A stretch of DNA of 34,252 nt from an uncultured delta proteobacterium (lineage in GTDB: Bacteria > Myxococcota_A > Polyangia > Polyangiales > Polyangiaceae). Each line of letters begins with the position of its first letter. The stretch's first letter is position 1. Positions 14,542-22,055 of this stretch are shown here, one piece after another. The DNA is taken from contig CAITIQ010000133.1 in assembly GCA_903892415.1 (NCBI GenBank), positions 1 through 34,252 of the forward strand, given 5' to 3'. A model generated the notes under the pieces. That model was not told the DNA's origin, did not search any database, and saw only the letters and a program-made list of their open reading frames with translations. The translations under genes and the position numbers were made by a program.

Positions 14542-15072
14542 TCAACGCGGGTTGGGGCACGGGCTCACCCCGTCCACTGCGCGGCTGAACTTCTCCCCGG
14601 AGAAGCAAACCGCGTCCTCCGGGTGCCAACGCTTTTCGAGCCGCAGCGGGGTCTCCTCCCCATCCGCCGCTCGGGCCTCGCGCACCAGTTTGCGCAGGAT
14701 GGCTGGGTCAACCGAGCGAGGGTCGAAGAAGCGAAGGTCGCCCTCCAGATGGGGCTGCACGCGCGAACGCCAAACGTACTTGTCGCGTAGCTTGTACTCG
14801 GCGTGCTGGCCGCTGGCTCGTCGTACGATGAAGGTCAGCTCGTGATCGCTGAACTCGATGCTGTGCACGTCGCAAGGCTTGCAGCCCGCCGCCTCCTCGA
14901 TCACCGCGGCGAGCTGCTCTGGCTCTTGCTCGTAGTCCACCCGGTCGAACCAGGAGATGCTCCAGCGCCACGCCGTTCTACCGAGGGCGTAGACAACCCA
15001 GAGCACGAAGGCGACGAAGGCAAGGGCAACGACGTGCTGCCAAGCGGAGCGGAGTTTGGACCCGAGGGACAT
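14542..15072 (-). CDS. Single-pass membrane protein, hypothetical
   Basis: This 176-residue protein has one N-terminal membrane helix (about 12-34, WQHVVALAFVAFVLWVVYAL) and a soluble domain of about 135 residues. The soluble part has a CKPC pair (about 64-67), a mixed alpha/beta pattern and a Cys at CFSGEKFS and at CPNPR near the end. CxxC could be redox-active or structural, but the domain is not thioredoxin-like in length or order. It converges with the DUF5995 gene (21 bp between stops). Function unknown. Confidence 0.8.
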   Translation of the reverse strand: MSLGSKLRSAWQHVVALAFVAFVLWVVYALGRTAWRWSISWFDRVDYEQEPEQLAAVIEEAAGCKPCDVHSIEFSDHELTFIVRRASGQHAEYKLRDKYVWRSRVQPHLEGDLRFFDPRSVDPAILRKLVREARAADGEETPLRLEKRWHPEDAVCFSGEKFSRAVDGVSPCPNPR

Positions 15073-15137
15073 GGTGGCCGCTCCGCAGCCTAACCAGAGA
15101 GCGCCCGCGCACCAAGCGCAGCGCGCCGCTCGTGGCT

Positions 15138-15419
15138 CTACGTTGGTCGGTCCGTAGCTCGTTGGGATAGCGCGCGCCCCATCGTGATCATGGCGGCGGC
15201 CAGCAACAGGGGTGGAGCCAAGAGCACCGCTGCAAAGTACGACGCTGCGTAGAACAAGCCGGGCACAACGTCGTTCGCTGCCCCGGTGGCCAGTACGCTC
15301 ACCGAGCCGCGCAGGCCCGCGAGTTGCGCGATCACGAAGCAGGCCGTGAACGAGAGCGCGGTCAGCACCAGTCGCATTGGCGCTCCACGTACGAGGTCGG
15401 CCTTCATACCGGCCTTCAT
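15138..15419 (-). CDS. Small two-helix or three-helix membrane protein
   Basis: This 93-residue protein contains at least two clear hydrophobic segments (RLVLTALSFTACFVIAQLAG and LFYAASYFAAVLLAPPLLLA), with a short basic N-terminus and a charged C-terminus. Its ATG at 15419 overlaps the TGA of the upstream 397-residue gene as ATGA, so the pair is translationally coupled and probably forms a membrane complex. An internal ATG four codons later is an alternative start. No family recognised. Confidence 0.75.
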   Translation of the reverse strand: MKAGMKADLVRGAPMRLVLTALSFTACFVIAQLAGLRGSVSVLATGAANDVVPGLFYAASYFAAVLLAPPLLLAAAMITMGRALSQRATDRPT

Positions 15420-16609
15420 ACTTTGCTCCTCTCGCGGAGTCGTGCCCGGAAGGCCTCGAAGGCGGGCCCCAACGTCAGTGCGTAAAGCACCACGGCATCT
15501 CCGACCTGGTTCGACGCAGCGAAGCGCAGGCCCGCTTCATCCTGGGTAGGGAAGCCCGCGAAGTTGAGCGTCGTGTGCAGCTCGCGGTTCCAGGTGCCGT
15601 CGCCGAAGGTCGCTGCGCCGACAAAAGCCAGCCCGCTCGATCCGGCGCTCACTTCGAGCCACGGGACGATCGGTCCGGAGTCCACATCCACCTGCTGCTT
15701 GGCTGCCTCCGGCCATTCTCGCGCCCAGCCGAAGCCCAAAAGGTCGCGACCAAGCTCCTTGCGCGCGAGCTTGTATTGCTCCCGCGCGAAGGGCTCGTCC
15801 ACAAGATCCAACATCGAGGCGCTCAGCCAAATGCTCGAACCTTCGGCCTTGTCGAGGTGCTCGCCGCGCACGGTGTAGCTCGAGATCAGAAGGCCGGTCT
15901 CCGGCTCCACGAGCTTCTCGCGCGCGACCTCGACCCAGCGTTGCGTCAGCGCCGAATGGTCGCTGCCGGTCACCGCGTCCGCCCCACGAATGGCCGCCAG
16001 CGCGACGGTGTTGCAGAAGGTCCAACATTCGTCCGGGTAGCTCTCGGCGCTGAGCACCGGGCTCTCTGCCATGCGCGCCGTCATCGCCTCGACGCGACGT
16101 TCGAGCTCTGCCCGGTAGTCCTCCCGCGGGGCGATCAGTAGACGATGCGCGAGCATCAGGGCGATCTCGCCATCAAGGAACTGACTGCGTTCGGGTTGCA
16201 TCACGAATGGCGCCCGTCGTGAGTACGGCATCAGGAAGTGGTGCATGCCGCGCTCGGTCTCCAGGCTGAGCGTCTCGTCGATGATGGCGTCGATGGCTGC
16301 GAGGTAGCGGGGGGCCTCGGCGGGTTGACGCAGCGCGAGGTTAGCGAAGGACCAGGCGAGAAAGCTGCGGCCCATGAAGTCCCACTCGGCGTTGCTTTTG
16401 CGCATGCGGACTTGCTCGTTGGCCCTCAGCCCCTCGTCCGACCACAGGGCTAAATGACGCTTCGCGAGCTCTTGTGCGCGCGGTGGTACGCCCGATGGAT
16501 CAGGCTCGAGGCTCGACCCGGGCGAGTAAACGTGGCGCACCGTGATGAGCCACACGAAGCTCGCCAGCGCCAGGGAGAGCAGGACGGCCAAAGCCGAACG
16601 AATGCGCAT
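15416..16609 (-). CDS. Membrane-anchored alpha-barrel protein, linalool dehydratase-isomerase-like fold (tentative)
   Basis: The 397-residue protein has an N-terminal signal anchor (about 5-24) and an otherwise soluble, helix-rich body placed outside the cytoplasmic membrane. Repeated helix pairs and conserved-looking stretches (WSFANLALRQP, QFLDGEIALMLAHRLL, SAESYPDECWTFCNTVALAA, GSSIWLSASMLDLV, DVDSGPIVPWLEVSAGSSG, RFAASNQVGDAVVLYAL) suggest an alpha/alpha barrel. The ECWTFCNT and DVDSGP motifs recall linalool dehydratase/isomerase-domain proteins, where such Cys and Asp residues line the pocket. The likeness is from memory and no reaction can be assigned. It is coupled to the small membrane protein downstream, which may help anchor it. 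Confidence 0.8.
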   Translation of the reverse strand: MRIRSALAVLLSLALASFVWLITVRHVYSPGSSLEPDPSGVPPRAQELAKRHLALWSDEGLRANEQVRMRKSNAEWDFMGRSFLAWSFANLALRQPAEAPRYLAAIDAIIDETLSLETERGMHHFLMPYSRRAPFVMQPERSQFLDGEIALMLAHRLLIAPREDYRAELERRVEAMTARMAESPVLSAESYPDECWTFCNTVALAAIRGADAVTGSDHSALTQRWVEVAREKLVEPETGLLISSYTVRGEHLDKAEGSSIWLSASMLDLVDEPFAREQYKLARKELGRDLLGFGWAREWPEAAKQQVDVDSGPIVPWLEVSAGSSGLAFVGAATFGDGTWNRELHTTLNFAGFPTQDEAGLRFAASNQVGDAVVLYALTLGPAFEAFRARLRERSKV

Positions 16610-16705
16610 TGTGTGAGGCTAGCCCTCGCGTGTGTGGCGAGCGGGGCTGCAAGGTGGAGAATCGGTGGAGTTGGGCGCTCACCCGCACCGGATGGGCAGC
16701 GTCCG

Positions 16706-18115
16706 TCAGTCCATCGAATCGCCGCTCCGAGCGAGCTCGAGCACCGCCTCGATCAGCGCCTCGATATCGGCCTCGGTCGTGCGGTGGTTGACGATCGCCG
16801 CGCGGATCACTGACTCCCCAGCGATGCGCGTACTCGAGGGCGCGACGAGGCCGCTCTCTTGCAGCTTGATCACGAGCTCGCCGCTCTCCACGCCCTTGTA
16901 GCGAAAGCAGACGATGTTGAGCTGCGGCTCGCACACGAGCTCGAGTTGCGGTTCACGACGAACGCGTTCGGCGAGCAGCCGTGCCAGGCGGCAGGTCTCG
17001 GCGATGGTCTGCCCGAGCCGATCGATGCCGAAGGTCTCCAGCGTGAACCACACCTTCAGCGCGCGAAAGCCGCGGGAAAGCTCAGGACCAAAGTCGGTGA
17101 ACCAGGGCGTGCCCGCCGCGAGTCCGCGCGTCGCACGGGAGAGATACTGGGCTTCGCTCGCGAACGCGTTGCGATGGGCCTCGCCGTCGCGCACCAAGAG
17201 GAACGCAGCGTCGTACGGGACCTGCAGCCATTTGTGGAAGTCGAAGGCGATCGAGTCGGCGAGCTCGATGCCGGCGACCAGCGGCGCCAGTTCGGGCGAG
17301 AGCACCGCGAGCGCACCAAAGGCGCCGTCCACGTGGAACCAAAGCTGCTCGCGGCGCGCAAGCTGTGCGAGCGCGCTCAGCTCATCGACGGCTCCGACAT
17401 CAACGGTGCCGGCCGTCCCGATCAGCATGAAGGGCGTGAAGCCGGCCGCGCGATCCTCCGCGATCGTTTGTTCGAGGGCCGCGCGATCGAGCCGATGTTC
17501 GGTGTCGGTTGGGATTCTCCGCAAGGCGCTCGAGCCGAGCCCGGTCAGCTCGAACGCCCGTTCGACGCAGTTGTGCGCTGCCACCGAGGTGTACGCGACG
17601 AGCCGGGCGTTCCCGAGTCCGAGCCGTCGCGACTCCGGGCCGAGCGCCTTCGTCTTTGCCACGTGCACGGCCATGAAGTTCGCCAACGAAGTGCCGGAGA
17701 CGACGATGCCCGAGGCCTGCTCCGGGAAGCGGAAGAGTGTGCGCGCCCAACGCACGATCTGGCGCTCGACTTCTACGGGCGCCTGATCACGGCCCCCAAG
17801 GTTGGCGTTGAGCCCGGCCGCGAGCATCTCGGCGAGCGCGCCAACGGCGGTGCCTCCGCCCTGCACCCAGCCGAAGAACCTCGGGTGACGATTGCCTGCG
17901 GTGAAAGGCGCGACCCGCGCATGAAAGTCCGCTGCTACGTCGGCGAACGGTCGTCCTTCGCGGGGCAGCGGCGCAGCGAAGGAGCCGCGCACTTCGTCGG
18001 GCATCCGACGCCAAACCGGGCCACGCGTCCCGCTCGTGATCCCGTCCAACATGGCGTCGAGCGCCGCGTGCGCCGCAGCGCGGAATTCAGCCTCATCCTC
18101 GGGGTCGAGCGACAT
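16706..18115 (-). CDS. Group II PLP-dependent amino acid decarboxylase
   Basis: This 469-residue protein is a fold-type I PLP enzyme of the group II decarboxylase family (aromatic amino acid, glutamate and histidine decarboxylases). Key points: NRHPRFFGWVQGGG near 75-88, the substrate-side loop; GIVVSGTSLANFMAV (136-150), binding the PLP phosphate; VAAHNCVERA with His181, which stacks on the PLP ring; WFHVDGAFGA with Asp263, which contacts the pyridine nitrogen; and FDFHKWLQVPYDAAF with Lys295, the Schiff-base lysine. Length and order match aromatic-L-amino-acid decarboxylase-like proteins. The substrate is not readable; aromatic amino acids or a related compound are likely. The upstream AraC-type gene overlaps it by 23 bp and is the probable regulator. 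Confidence 0.92.
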   Translation of the reverse strand: MSLDPEDEAEFRAAAHAALDAMLDGITSGTRGPVWRRMPDEVRGSFAAPLPREGRPFADVAADFHARVAPFTAGNRHPRFFGWVQGGGTAVGALAEMLAAGLNANLGGRDQAPVEVERQIVRWARTLFRFPEQASGIVVSGTSLANFMAVHVAKTKALGPESRRLGLGNARLVAYTSVAAHNCVERAFELTGLGSSALRRIPTDTEHRLDRAALEQTIAEDRAAGFTPFMLIGTAGTVDVGAVDELSALAQLARREQLWFHVDGAFGALAVLSPELAPLVAGIELADSIAFDFHKWLQVPYDAAFLLVRDGEAHRNAFASEAQYLSRATRGLAAGTPWFTDFGPELSRGFRALKVWFTLETFGIDRLGQTIAETCRLARLLAERVRREPQLELVCEPQLNIVCFRYKGVESGELVIKLQESGLVAPSSTRIAGESVIRAAIVNHRTTEADIEALIEAVLELARSGDSMD

Positions 18116-18914
18116 GCCGCGAGCTTAGCGGAACCCAGGGCGCGAGCACGACCGGCGGCGCGCGGAACTCGGATGGCGCGCGGCCGAGCAGCCGACGAAA
18201 CGTGCGCGTCATGTGCGCGTGATCGGCGAAGCCGGCGTCCTGTGCCACTCGGGCCAGCGCGCCACGCGGAGTCCCACCCGAGAGAACGCGCAGCAGGCGC
18301 TGCCAAAGCACGTGGCGGCGGAGCGGAGCCCCGGTCGATTGCGACACCATGTGCGTGAGCCGATCGAGCGATACGCCGAGCGATGCAGCCAGCTCAGCGA
18401 GCGCGATCGAGGGATCGCTAGCGATGGACCGGAGGGCGCGGCGAACGCGAACGTCGACCTCGTGTCGCCCCGGATTGACTAGCCCCGATACCGTCTCTTC
18501 GAACATCGAGGCTGCATCGCTCGCAGGCTGAGCGAGGAGCGCAGCACAGCGCGCTCGAATGGCCCTCGCAGCGTTGCCCTCGATCACGCTTGGCCCACCC
18601 ACATTGCGAAACGGTGTGCCGCGCGAGCCCGGTTCGACGAACAGCGCGACGGACCAGCCGACCCCTCCCGTCTGGTGCTCGAAGTTGGGCGGGATGAGCA
18701 GCACGTGGGCCTCATGCCCAGCCGGTACACACTTCGTCGGCGACGTGAGCCACACGGGCGCGTCCACGCCCACGTGCAGCTTCCACGCATAGTGCGCGTG
18801 GCTCGACGTTTGCGCCTTCAGACCTTGGTGCGTTGCCCCGCCCGACACGACGATCGCCCGTTCGTCACCGCCAGCGCCCGAATCGTTCAAGCTCGCGAGG
18901 GGTGAGGGCTCCAC
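18093..18914 (-). CDS. AraC-family transcriptional regulator
   Basis: The GTG at 18914 (273 residues) is chosen because GGGGG sits five bases upstream and because longer frames run into the divergent MAPEG gene. The N-terminal half is a cupin-like sensor domain with His residues (THQGLKAQTSSHAHYAWKLH, then PAGHEAHVLLIPPNFEHQ), typical of AraC-type ligand domains. The last 95 residues carry two helix-turn-helix motifs: ALAELAASLGVSLDRLTHMV and ALARVAQDAGFADHAHMTRT, followed by FRRLLGRAPSEFR, the classic AraC closing helix. It overlaps the decarboxylase gene by 23 bp and starts 9 bp from the MAPEG gene on the other strand, so it may control both. Confidence 0.9.
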   Translation of the reverse strand: MEPSPLASLNDSGAGGDERAIVVSGGATHQGLKAQTSSHAHYAWKLHVGVDAPVWLTSPTKCVPAGHEAHVLLIPPNFEHQTGGVGWSVALFVEPGSRGTPFRNVGGPSVIEGNAARAIRARCAALLAQPASDAASMFEETVSGLVNPGRHEVDVRVRRALRSIASDPSIALAELAASLGVSLDRLTHMVSQSTGAPLRRHVLWQRLLRVLSGGTPRGALARVAQDAGFADHAHMTRTFRRLLGRAPSEFRAPPVVLAPWVPLSSRHVARPRG

Positions 18915-18923
18915 GTTGCCCCC

Positions 18924-19355
18924 ATGTCTAGCATGTCCCTCGTCTGGTACACCCTCGCCGCGGCGGCCCTTTTTGCGAAGTTCGTTTTCACGACGGGCCT
19001 TCAGGGCATCACCCGGATGCGCACGAAGACCTTTCAATACCCGGAGGACGCCGCGTATTGGAGAGGCAGCGAACCGCCCACGGAGGTGGAGCGAGTCGTT
19101 CGCGCGCAGCGGCTGCTCCGCAATGACGCCGAAGGGCAGCCGTTCTTCCTCGCCATCGGACTCGCGTTCGTCCTGCTCGGGGGCCCTCCGCTGTTCAGCG
19201 CGCTCTACTTCGGTGTGTATGCGGTCTCACGCGTCGTTCACGCGGGCTTTTTTTTGCGGCCGCAGCAGCCTCATCGCAACCGAGCCTTCGCGGTGGGAAT
19301 GCTCGCGCTCATCGCGCTAACCGTGCATTCGCTGGTGCTCGCCGCGGCGCGTTAG
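18924..19355 (+). CDS. MAPEG-family membrane protein (microsomal GST-like)
   Basis: This 143-residue protein has four predicted membrane helices (about 6-25, 75-95, 95-112 and 122-142). The cytosolic loop ERVVRAQRLLRNDAEGQPFFL matches the conserved MAPEG loop (in MGST1-like proteins ERVxRxHxNDLENxxPFL), which binds glutathione. MAPEG proteins are trimeric membrane enzymes with glutathione transferase or peroxidase activity on lipophilic substrates. It starts at an ATG 9 bp from the divergent AraC-type regulator start, so the two promoters must overlap the opposite coding regions. Another GST superfamily function occurs at 6525-7133. Confidence 0.88.
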   Translation: MSSMSLVWYTLAAAALFAKFVFTTGLQGITRMRTKTFQYPEDAAYWRGSEPPTEVERVVRAQRLLRNDAEGQPFFLAIGLAFVLLGGPPLFSALYFGVYAVSRVVHAGFFLRPQQPHRNRAFAVGMLALIALTVHSLVLAAAR

Positions 19356-19401
19356 TCGCTCCCGAGTGAACGCGGATCATCAGGCTGCCGCCGCGTACAG
19401 C

Positions 19402-19429
19402 CAAGATTCCGAGCCCGCCCCCAATCTTG
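19402..19429. promoter_or_regulatory. Inverted repeat upstream of the sigma-like gene
   Basis: CAAGATT (19402-19408) and AATCTTG (19423-19429) are perfect 7-bp arms with a 14-bp spacer, about 85 bp upstream of the ATG at 19514. The spacing suits a dimeric regulator binding two adjacent turns. No promoter hexamers stand out. Confidence 0.35.
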
Positions 19430-19513
19430 AAGGTCACACTTTACCGTTTCGCGCGATGTGGAGCCGTGCAGCACACATCCTCAGAGCCAAACCGAGCCAG
19501 CCGCCTTTGTGCC

Positions 19514-20263
19514 ATGGAGTTTTTGACCCTGGTCGAGCGCTTCGTTGCGCGACGGCTGGAGCGACAGGAGCGCGCAGATGTCGTGCAGAGTGTCTTCGAG
19601 GCTGCGCTTGCGGCCGAGCGCTCGCCAGACGACGTTGAGGAGCTTCGGCGCTGGCTCGTCGGCATCGCGCGCAACAAGGTCGTCGACGTGCTGCGCCAAC
19701 GACGGCGTGAGCAGGTCACCGACCTCGGCCAGCTTGCCCCCATCGCGCACGCGCGCGATGCCGTAGCGGATCGGGATCTCGTGCGCTGGGCTGAGGAGGC
19801 CGCGCACAGCGTGTCGCCCGACGCTGGCTCAACGCTGCGCTGGATTGCGCGTGAAGGAGGCGGAGAGAAGCTCGAGCAGATCGCTGGAGAGGCGGGCCTC
19901 CCGGCCACGGTCGTTCGCAAGCGTGTGTCGCGGTTGCGCGCCGCCATCCGCAAGCGTTGGGCGCTGGAACTCACGGGCGCGGCGATCGTGGTGGCGCTGC
20001 TGCTCGTCGTGTCGGCTCTGCTTCGCCGAGGTCAAACCCCGAACGTGGACGCAGAGGGGGAGCCAACGATGAAGCGTTTGCATTCGGTGGGGGACGATCT
20101 CAAGCGCATCCCAGAGGCACGCAAGGGTGCCAGAGATAAGCTTGCGCCGCGGCCTAGCGCAAAACCGACGCCGAGCTACGTGCGCCCGTCGCCAAGTGGA
20201 GCGCCGCAGCCGAGCGCGGTAAGCCCGTCGCCAAGCGCCTCAGCCGTCGAACCTGCGCGCTAG
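19514..20263 (+). CDS. ECF-like sigma factor with C-terminal transmembrane segment
   Basis: The ATG at 19514 yields 249 residues; an upstream TTG at 19427 is open but weak. Residues 1-68 resemble sigma region 2 (FVARRLERQERADVVQSVFEAAL, RRWLVGIARNKVVDVLRQRRREQ). Residues 103-149 resemble region 4 with a helix-turn-helix (KLEQIAGEAGLPATVVRKRVSRLRAAIRKRW). These are followed immediately by a membrane helix (about 152-170, LELTGAAIVVALLLVVSALL) and a Pro/Ser-rich tail (about 200-249). A sigma factor carrying its own membrane anchor would be held at the membrane without a separate anti-sigma factor. Alternatively it is a degenerate sigma-like regulator. The following lipoprotein gene (20401) may be a target or partner. 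Confidence 0.8.
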   Translation: MEFLTLVERFVARRLERQERADVVQSVFEAALAAERSPDDVEELRRWLVGIARNKVVDVLRQRRREQVTDLGQLAPIAHARDAVADRDLVRWAEEAAHSVSPDAGSTLRWIAREGGGEKLEQIAGEAGLPATVVRKRVSRLRAAIRKRWALELTGAAIVVALLLVVSALLRRGQTPNVDAEGEPTMKRLHSVGDDLKRIPEARKGARDKLAPRPSAKPTPSYVRPSPSGAPQPSAVSPSPSASAVEPAR

Positions 20264-20400
20264 ACGCTAGGTTGCGGCCCAGGGCGATCAGCGCCCCAAC
20301 GGCAGGAAACAGCGACCATCTCCCGGTTGTGGTGAAGCTCGAGAGAGCGTCCAAGTAGTCGCAGGCTGGAACTTTCAGCGCCGAGTGGCTACGAAGCACC

Positions 20401-21306
20401 ATGCGTTTCGCGATCTGGCTTTCGGTTGGGCTCGGCGTTTGCGGTTGCGGCCCGAGTGGGCCAGCGACCAACGCGGCAGAGGTCGTGCCCTCGGCCCCTC
20501 AACAACAACCGAGCGCGAGCGCGGCGATCACCGCCGCGGCCCAGCTGGAGAGCCAGGTGAATAGCGACGGCTGCCTGGTGGTGGCCGAGCCGTATCAGCT
20601 CGACTTCCCCAAAGAGAAGCTGGAGCGGAACCGGAAGCGCCGCGAGGCGGAAGAGGCCGAGCGAATTCGCCCCAACCCTTGCCCCGAGGAAGACCGCAGT
20701 GAAGAGTGCCGCTTCTTCCGGGCGCGCGTGCACTTCGAAGCTGACCGCTTCGACCTGGCCGCCAAAGGTTTCCGTGAACTCGCGCTCGAGGCCAACTCCG
20801 AGGTCGGACCGTATGCGGCGCAGTTGGCGCTCGAGAGCTTGAACCTGCTGGCCACGCGTGCGGTCCCGCCGCGAACAGCATGCGTGGAGCTGCTCGCGAA
20901 GGACAACGACGCCTACCTCGCGCGCTACTGCAAGCCGGTCGGTTCGGCGGGCGAGGAGACGTGCGACGCGTTCGCGCGCATTCGCGTCGACGTGCGCCGC
21001 CTCGCGGTCGAGAAGCTGGTGCGGGCCGCGGACGAAGGTCCGCCCAACAAAGGGGCCGCGCTCTACGGGCAAGCCGGCGACGGCTATCGCGCGTTGTTCA
21101 AAGACGCCTGCGAGGGCCCAGCGAGCAAACGGCTCGGCCTTCGTTGCGAGGAGCTGCTCTACAACGGCTACCGCGCGTACCGCAGCGCCGGTCGCGTGGA
21201 AGACGCGAACGAAGTGCGCGCCACACTGCTCAACCCGCGCTACGGCCTCGAACGCACCGAGCTCGCCAAGAAGCTCGCCAAGGAGCCACAGCTCACGCCG
21301 CCGTAG
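20401..21306 (+). CDS. Secreted lipoprotein with TPR-like helical body
   Basis: This 301-residue protein has a signal peptide with two candidate lipid-acceptor cysteines (Cys14 and Cys16 in GVCGCG; Cys16 after Gly is the better lipobox). A Pro/Ser/Gln/Ala linker follows to about residue 50. The rest is helical with repeating Ala- and Leu-rich pairs (CRFFRARVHFEADRFDLAAKGFRELALEA, VGPYAAQLALESLNLLAT, GAALYGQAGDGYRALF), the pattern of TPR-like superhelices that bind peptides or assemble complexes. It has seven or more cysteines in the body that could form disulfides. It lies 137 bp after the sigma-like gene. A short GC stem (GGGCG-ATCAG-CGCCC) in the gap has no T-run and is not a convincing terminator. 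Confidence 0.85.
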   Translation: MRFAIWLSVGLGVCGCGPSGPATNAAEVVPSAPQQQPSASAAITAAAQLESQVNSDGCLVVAEPYQLDFPKEKLERNRKRREAEEAERIRPNPCPEEDRSEECRFFRARVHFEADRFDLAAKGFRELALEANSEVGPYAAQLALESLNLLATRAVPPRTACVELLAKDNDAYLARYCKPVGSAGEETCDAFARIRVDVRRLAVEKLVRAADEGPPNKGAALYGQAGDGYRALFKDACEGPASKRLGLRCEELLYNGYRAYRSAGRVEDANEVRATLLNPRYGLERTELAKKLAKEPQLTPP

Positions 21307-21333
21307 GCTCCTCCGAGTTGCCGCGGGGCCGAG

Positions 21334-21915
21334 CTACTTGCCGTGCACCACCGTCAACAAGCACTCCGAATCGACGGTCGCCGGCGCGCCCACCAGCGCC
21401 TTCTGAATGCACGGCCCGATCTTCGAATCACCGACGACCTCGGCCTTGGTGACCTTGCCGCCCTTCTGCCAAATGTGCACGCGGGTCTCGGCCTTGCCGC
21501 ACTTGTCGAGCGCGGCCTTGCGCTTAGAGAGGCCGGCCGCGATCGTCATCGAGCCCAAGAGGCCGCCCAGGCCGCCGCCCTCGGCTTTGCACGAGATGTC
21601 TTTCAGTGAGAGGCCGTCGGCGCCGAAGGAACCGATGTTGACGTTGGCGCCTTCGAGCGGCGCGGGACCGGCGGGGGCAGCGGAGGCCGTCGCGGTAGGT
21701 GCCGCGCTGGCGGCAGTCGTTGCAGTTGCAGTCGCAGGCGCTGGCGCGCTCGCAGAAGGTTGCGCCGTTGCGCTGACCACAGCCGTGGGCGTCGGCTCGG
21801 TCGCCGTCTGACTCGGCGCAGGCCGGTTCGCGTCGGGCTCCGCGGTGGGAGCCGTCACGTTGCTGCTATCGGCGCCGCAGCCGAGCAGGGCGATCAGAAC
21901 GAATGCGTACTTCAT
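21334..21915 (-). CDS. Lipoprotein with Ala/Thr/Pro linker and conserved Cys domain
   Basis: The ATG at 21915 (193 residues) begins a standard lipoprotein signal (MKYAFVLIALLGCG; Cys13). Residues 20-88 are a long Ala/Thr/Pro/Ser linker. The C-terminal domain of about 105 residues (GADGLSLKDISCKAEGGGLGG and onward) has Cys in ISCKAE, KCGKAE, GPCIQKA and SECLL, and ends in TVDSECLLTVVHGK. The order resembles the AgmX/PglI-type C-terminal domains of myxobacterial proteins, where such Cys pairs are structural, but the match is loose. It converges with the TPR-like lipoprotein gene (27 bp between stops). Function unknown. Confidence 0.8.
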   Translation of the reverse strand: MKYAFVLIALLGCGADSSNVTAPTAEPDANRPAPSQTATEPTPTAVVSATAQPSASAPAPATATATTAASAAPTATASAAPAGPAPLEGANVNIGSFGADGLSLKDISCKAEGGGLGGLLGSMTIAAGLSKRKAALDKCGKAETRVHIWQKGGKVTKAEVVGDSKIGPCIQKALVGAPATVDSECLLTVVHGK

Positions 21916-21961
21916 GCGGCGCACGGTAGGGCGTCGCTGGGTGGGGGCGCAAGGCGCGCGG

Positions 21962-21997
21962 GGTGACGCAATGGTGCTGCATCGCAGCCGCGTCACC
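21962..21997. promoter_or_regulatory. Nested inverted repeat upstream of the MoxR-bpX operon
   Basis: GGTGACGC (21962-21969) and GCGTCACC (21990-21997) are perfect 8-bp arms with a 20-bp spacer that itself holds GCTGC-ATC-GCAGC. The site lies 58 bp before the chosen MoxR start and 46 bp from the divergent lipoprotein ATG. It is a candidate operator for the conflict-system operon; the nested form could also be a transcript hairpin. Confidence 0.45.
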
Positions 21998-22055
21998 AAG
22001 CACTCCGAAGCTCGCGATGTCGCCCGACATCGATACGCAGGCTAGACTCGCTGCG

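Noticed and set aside
16859..18358. Plus-strand frame of 499 codons
   Set aside because: It is antisense to the PLP decarboxylase, which carries all its active-site motifs; such long antisense frames are common at this GC content.
20264..20400. GGGCG-ATCAG-CGCCC stem as a terminator
   Set aside because: The stem is short and lacks a following T-run.
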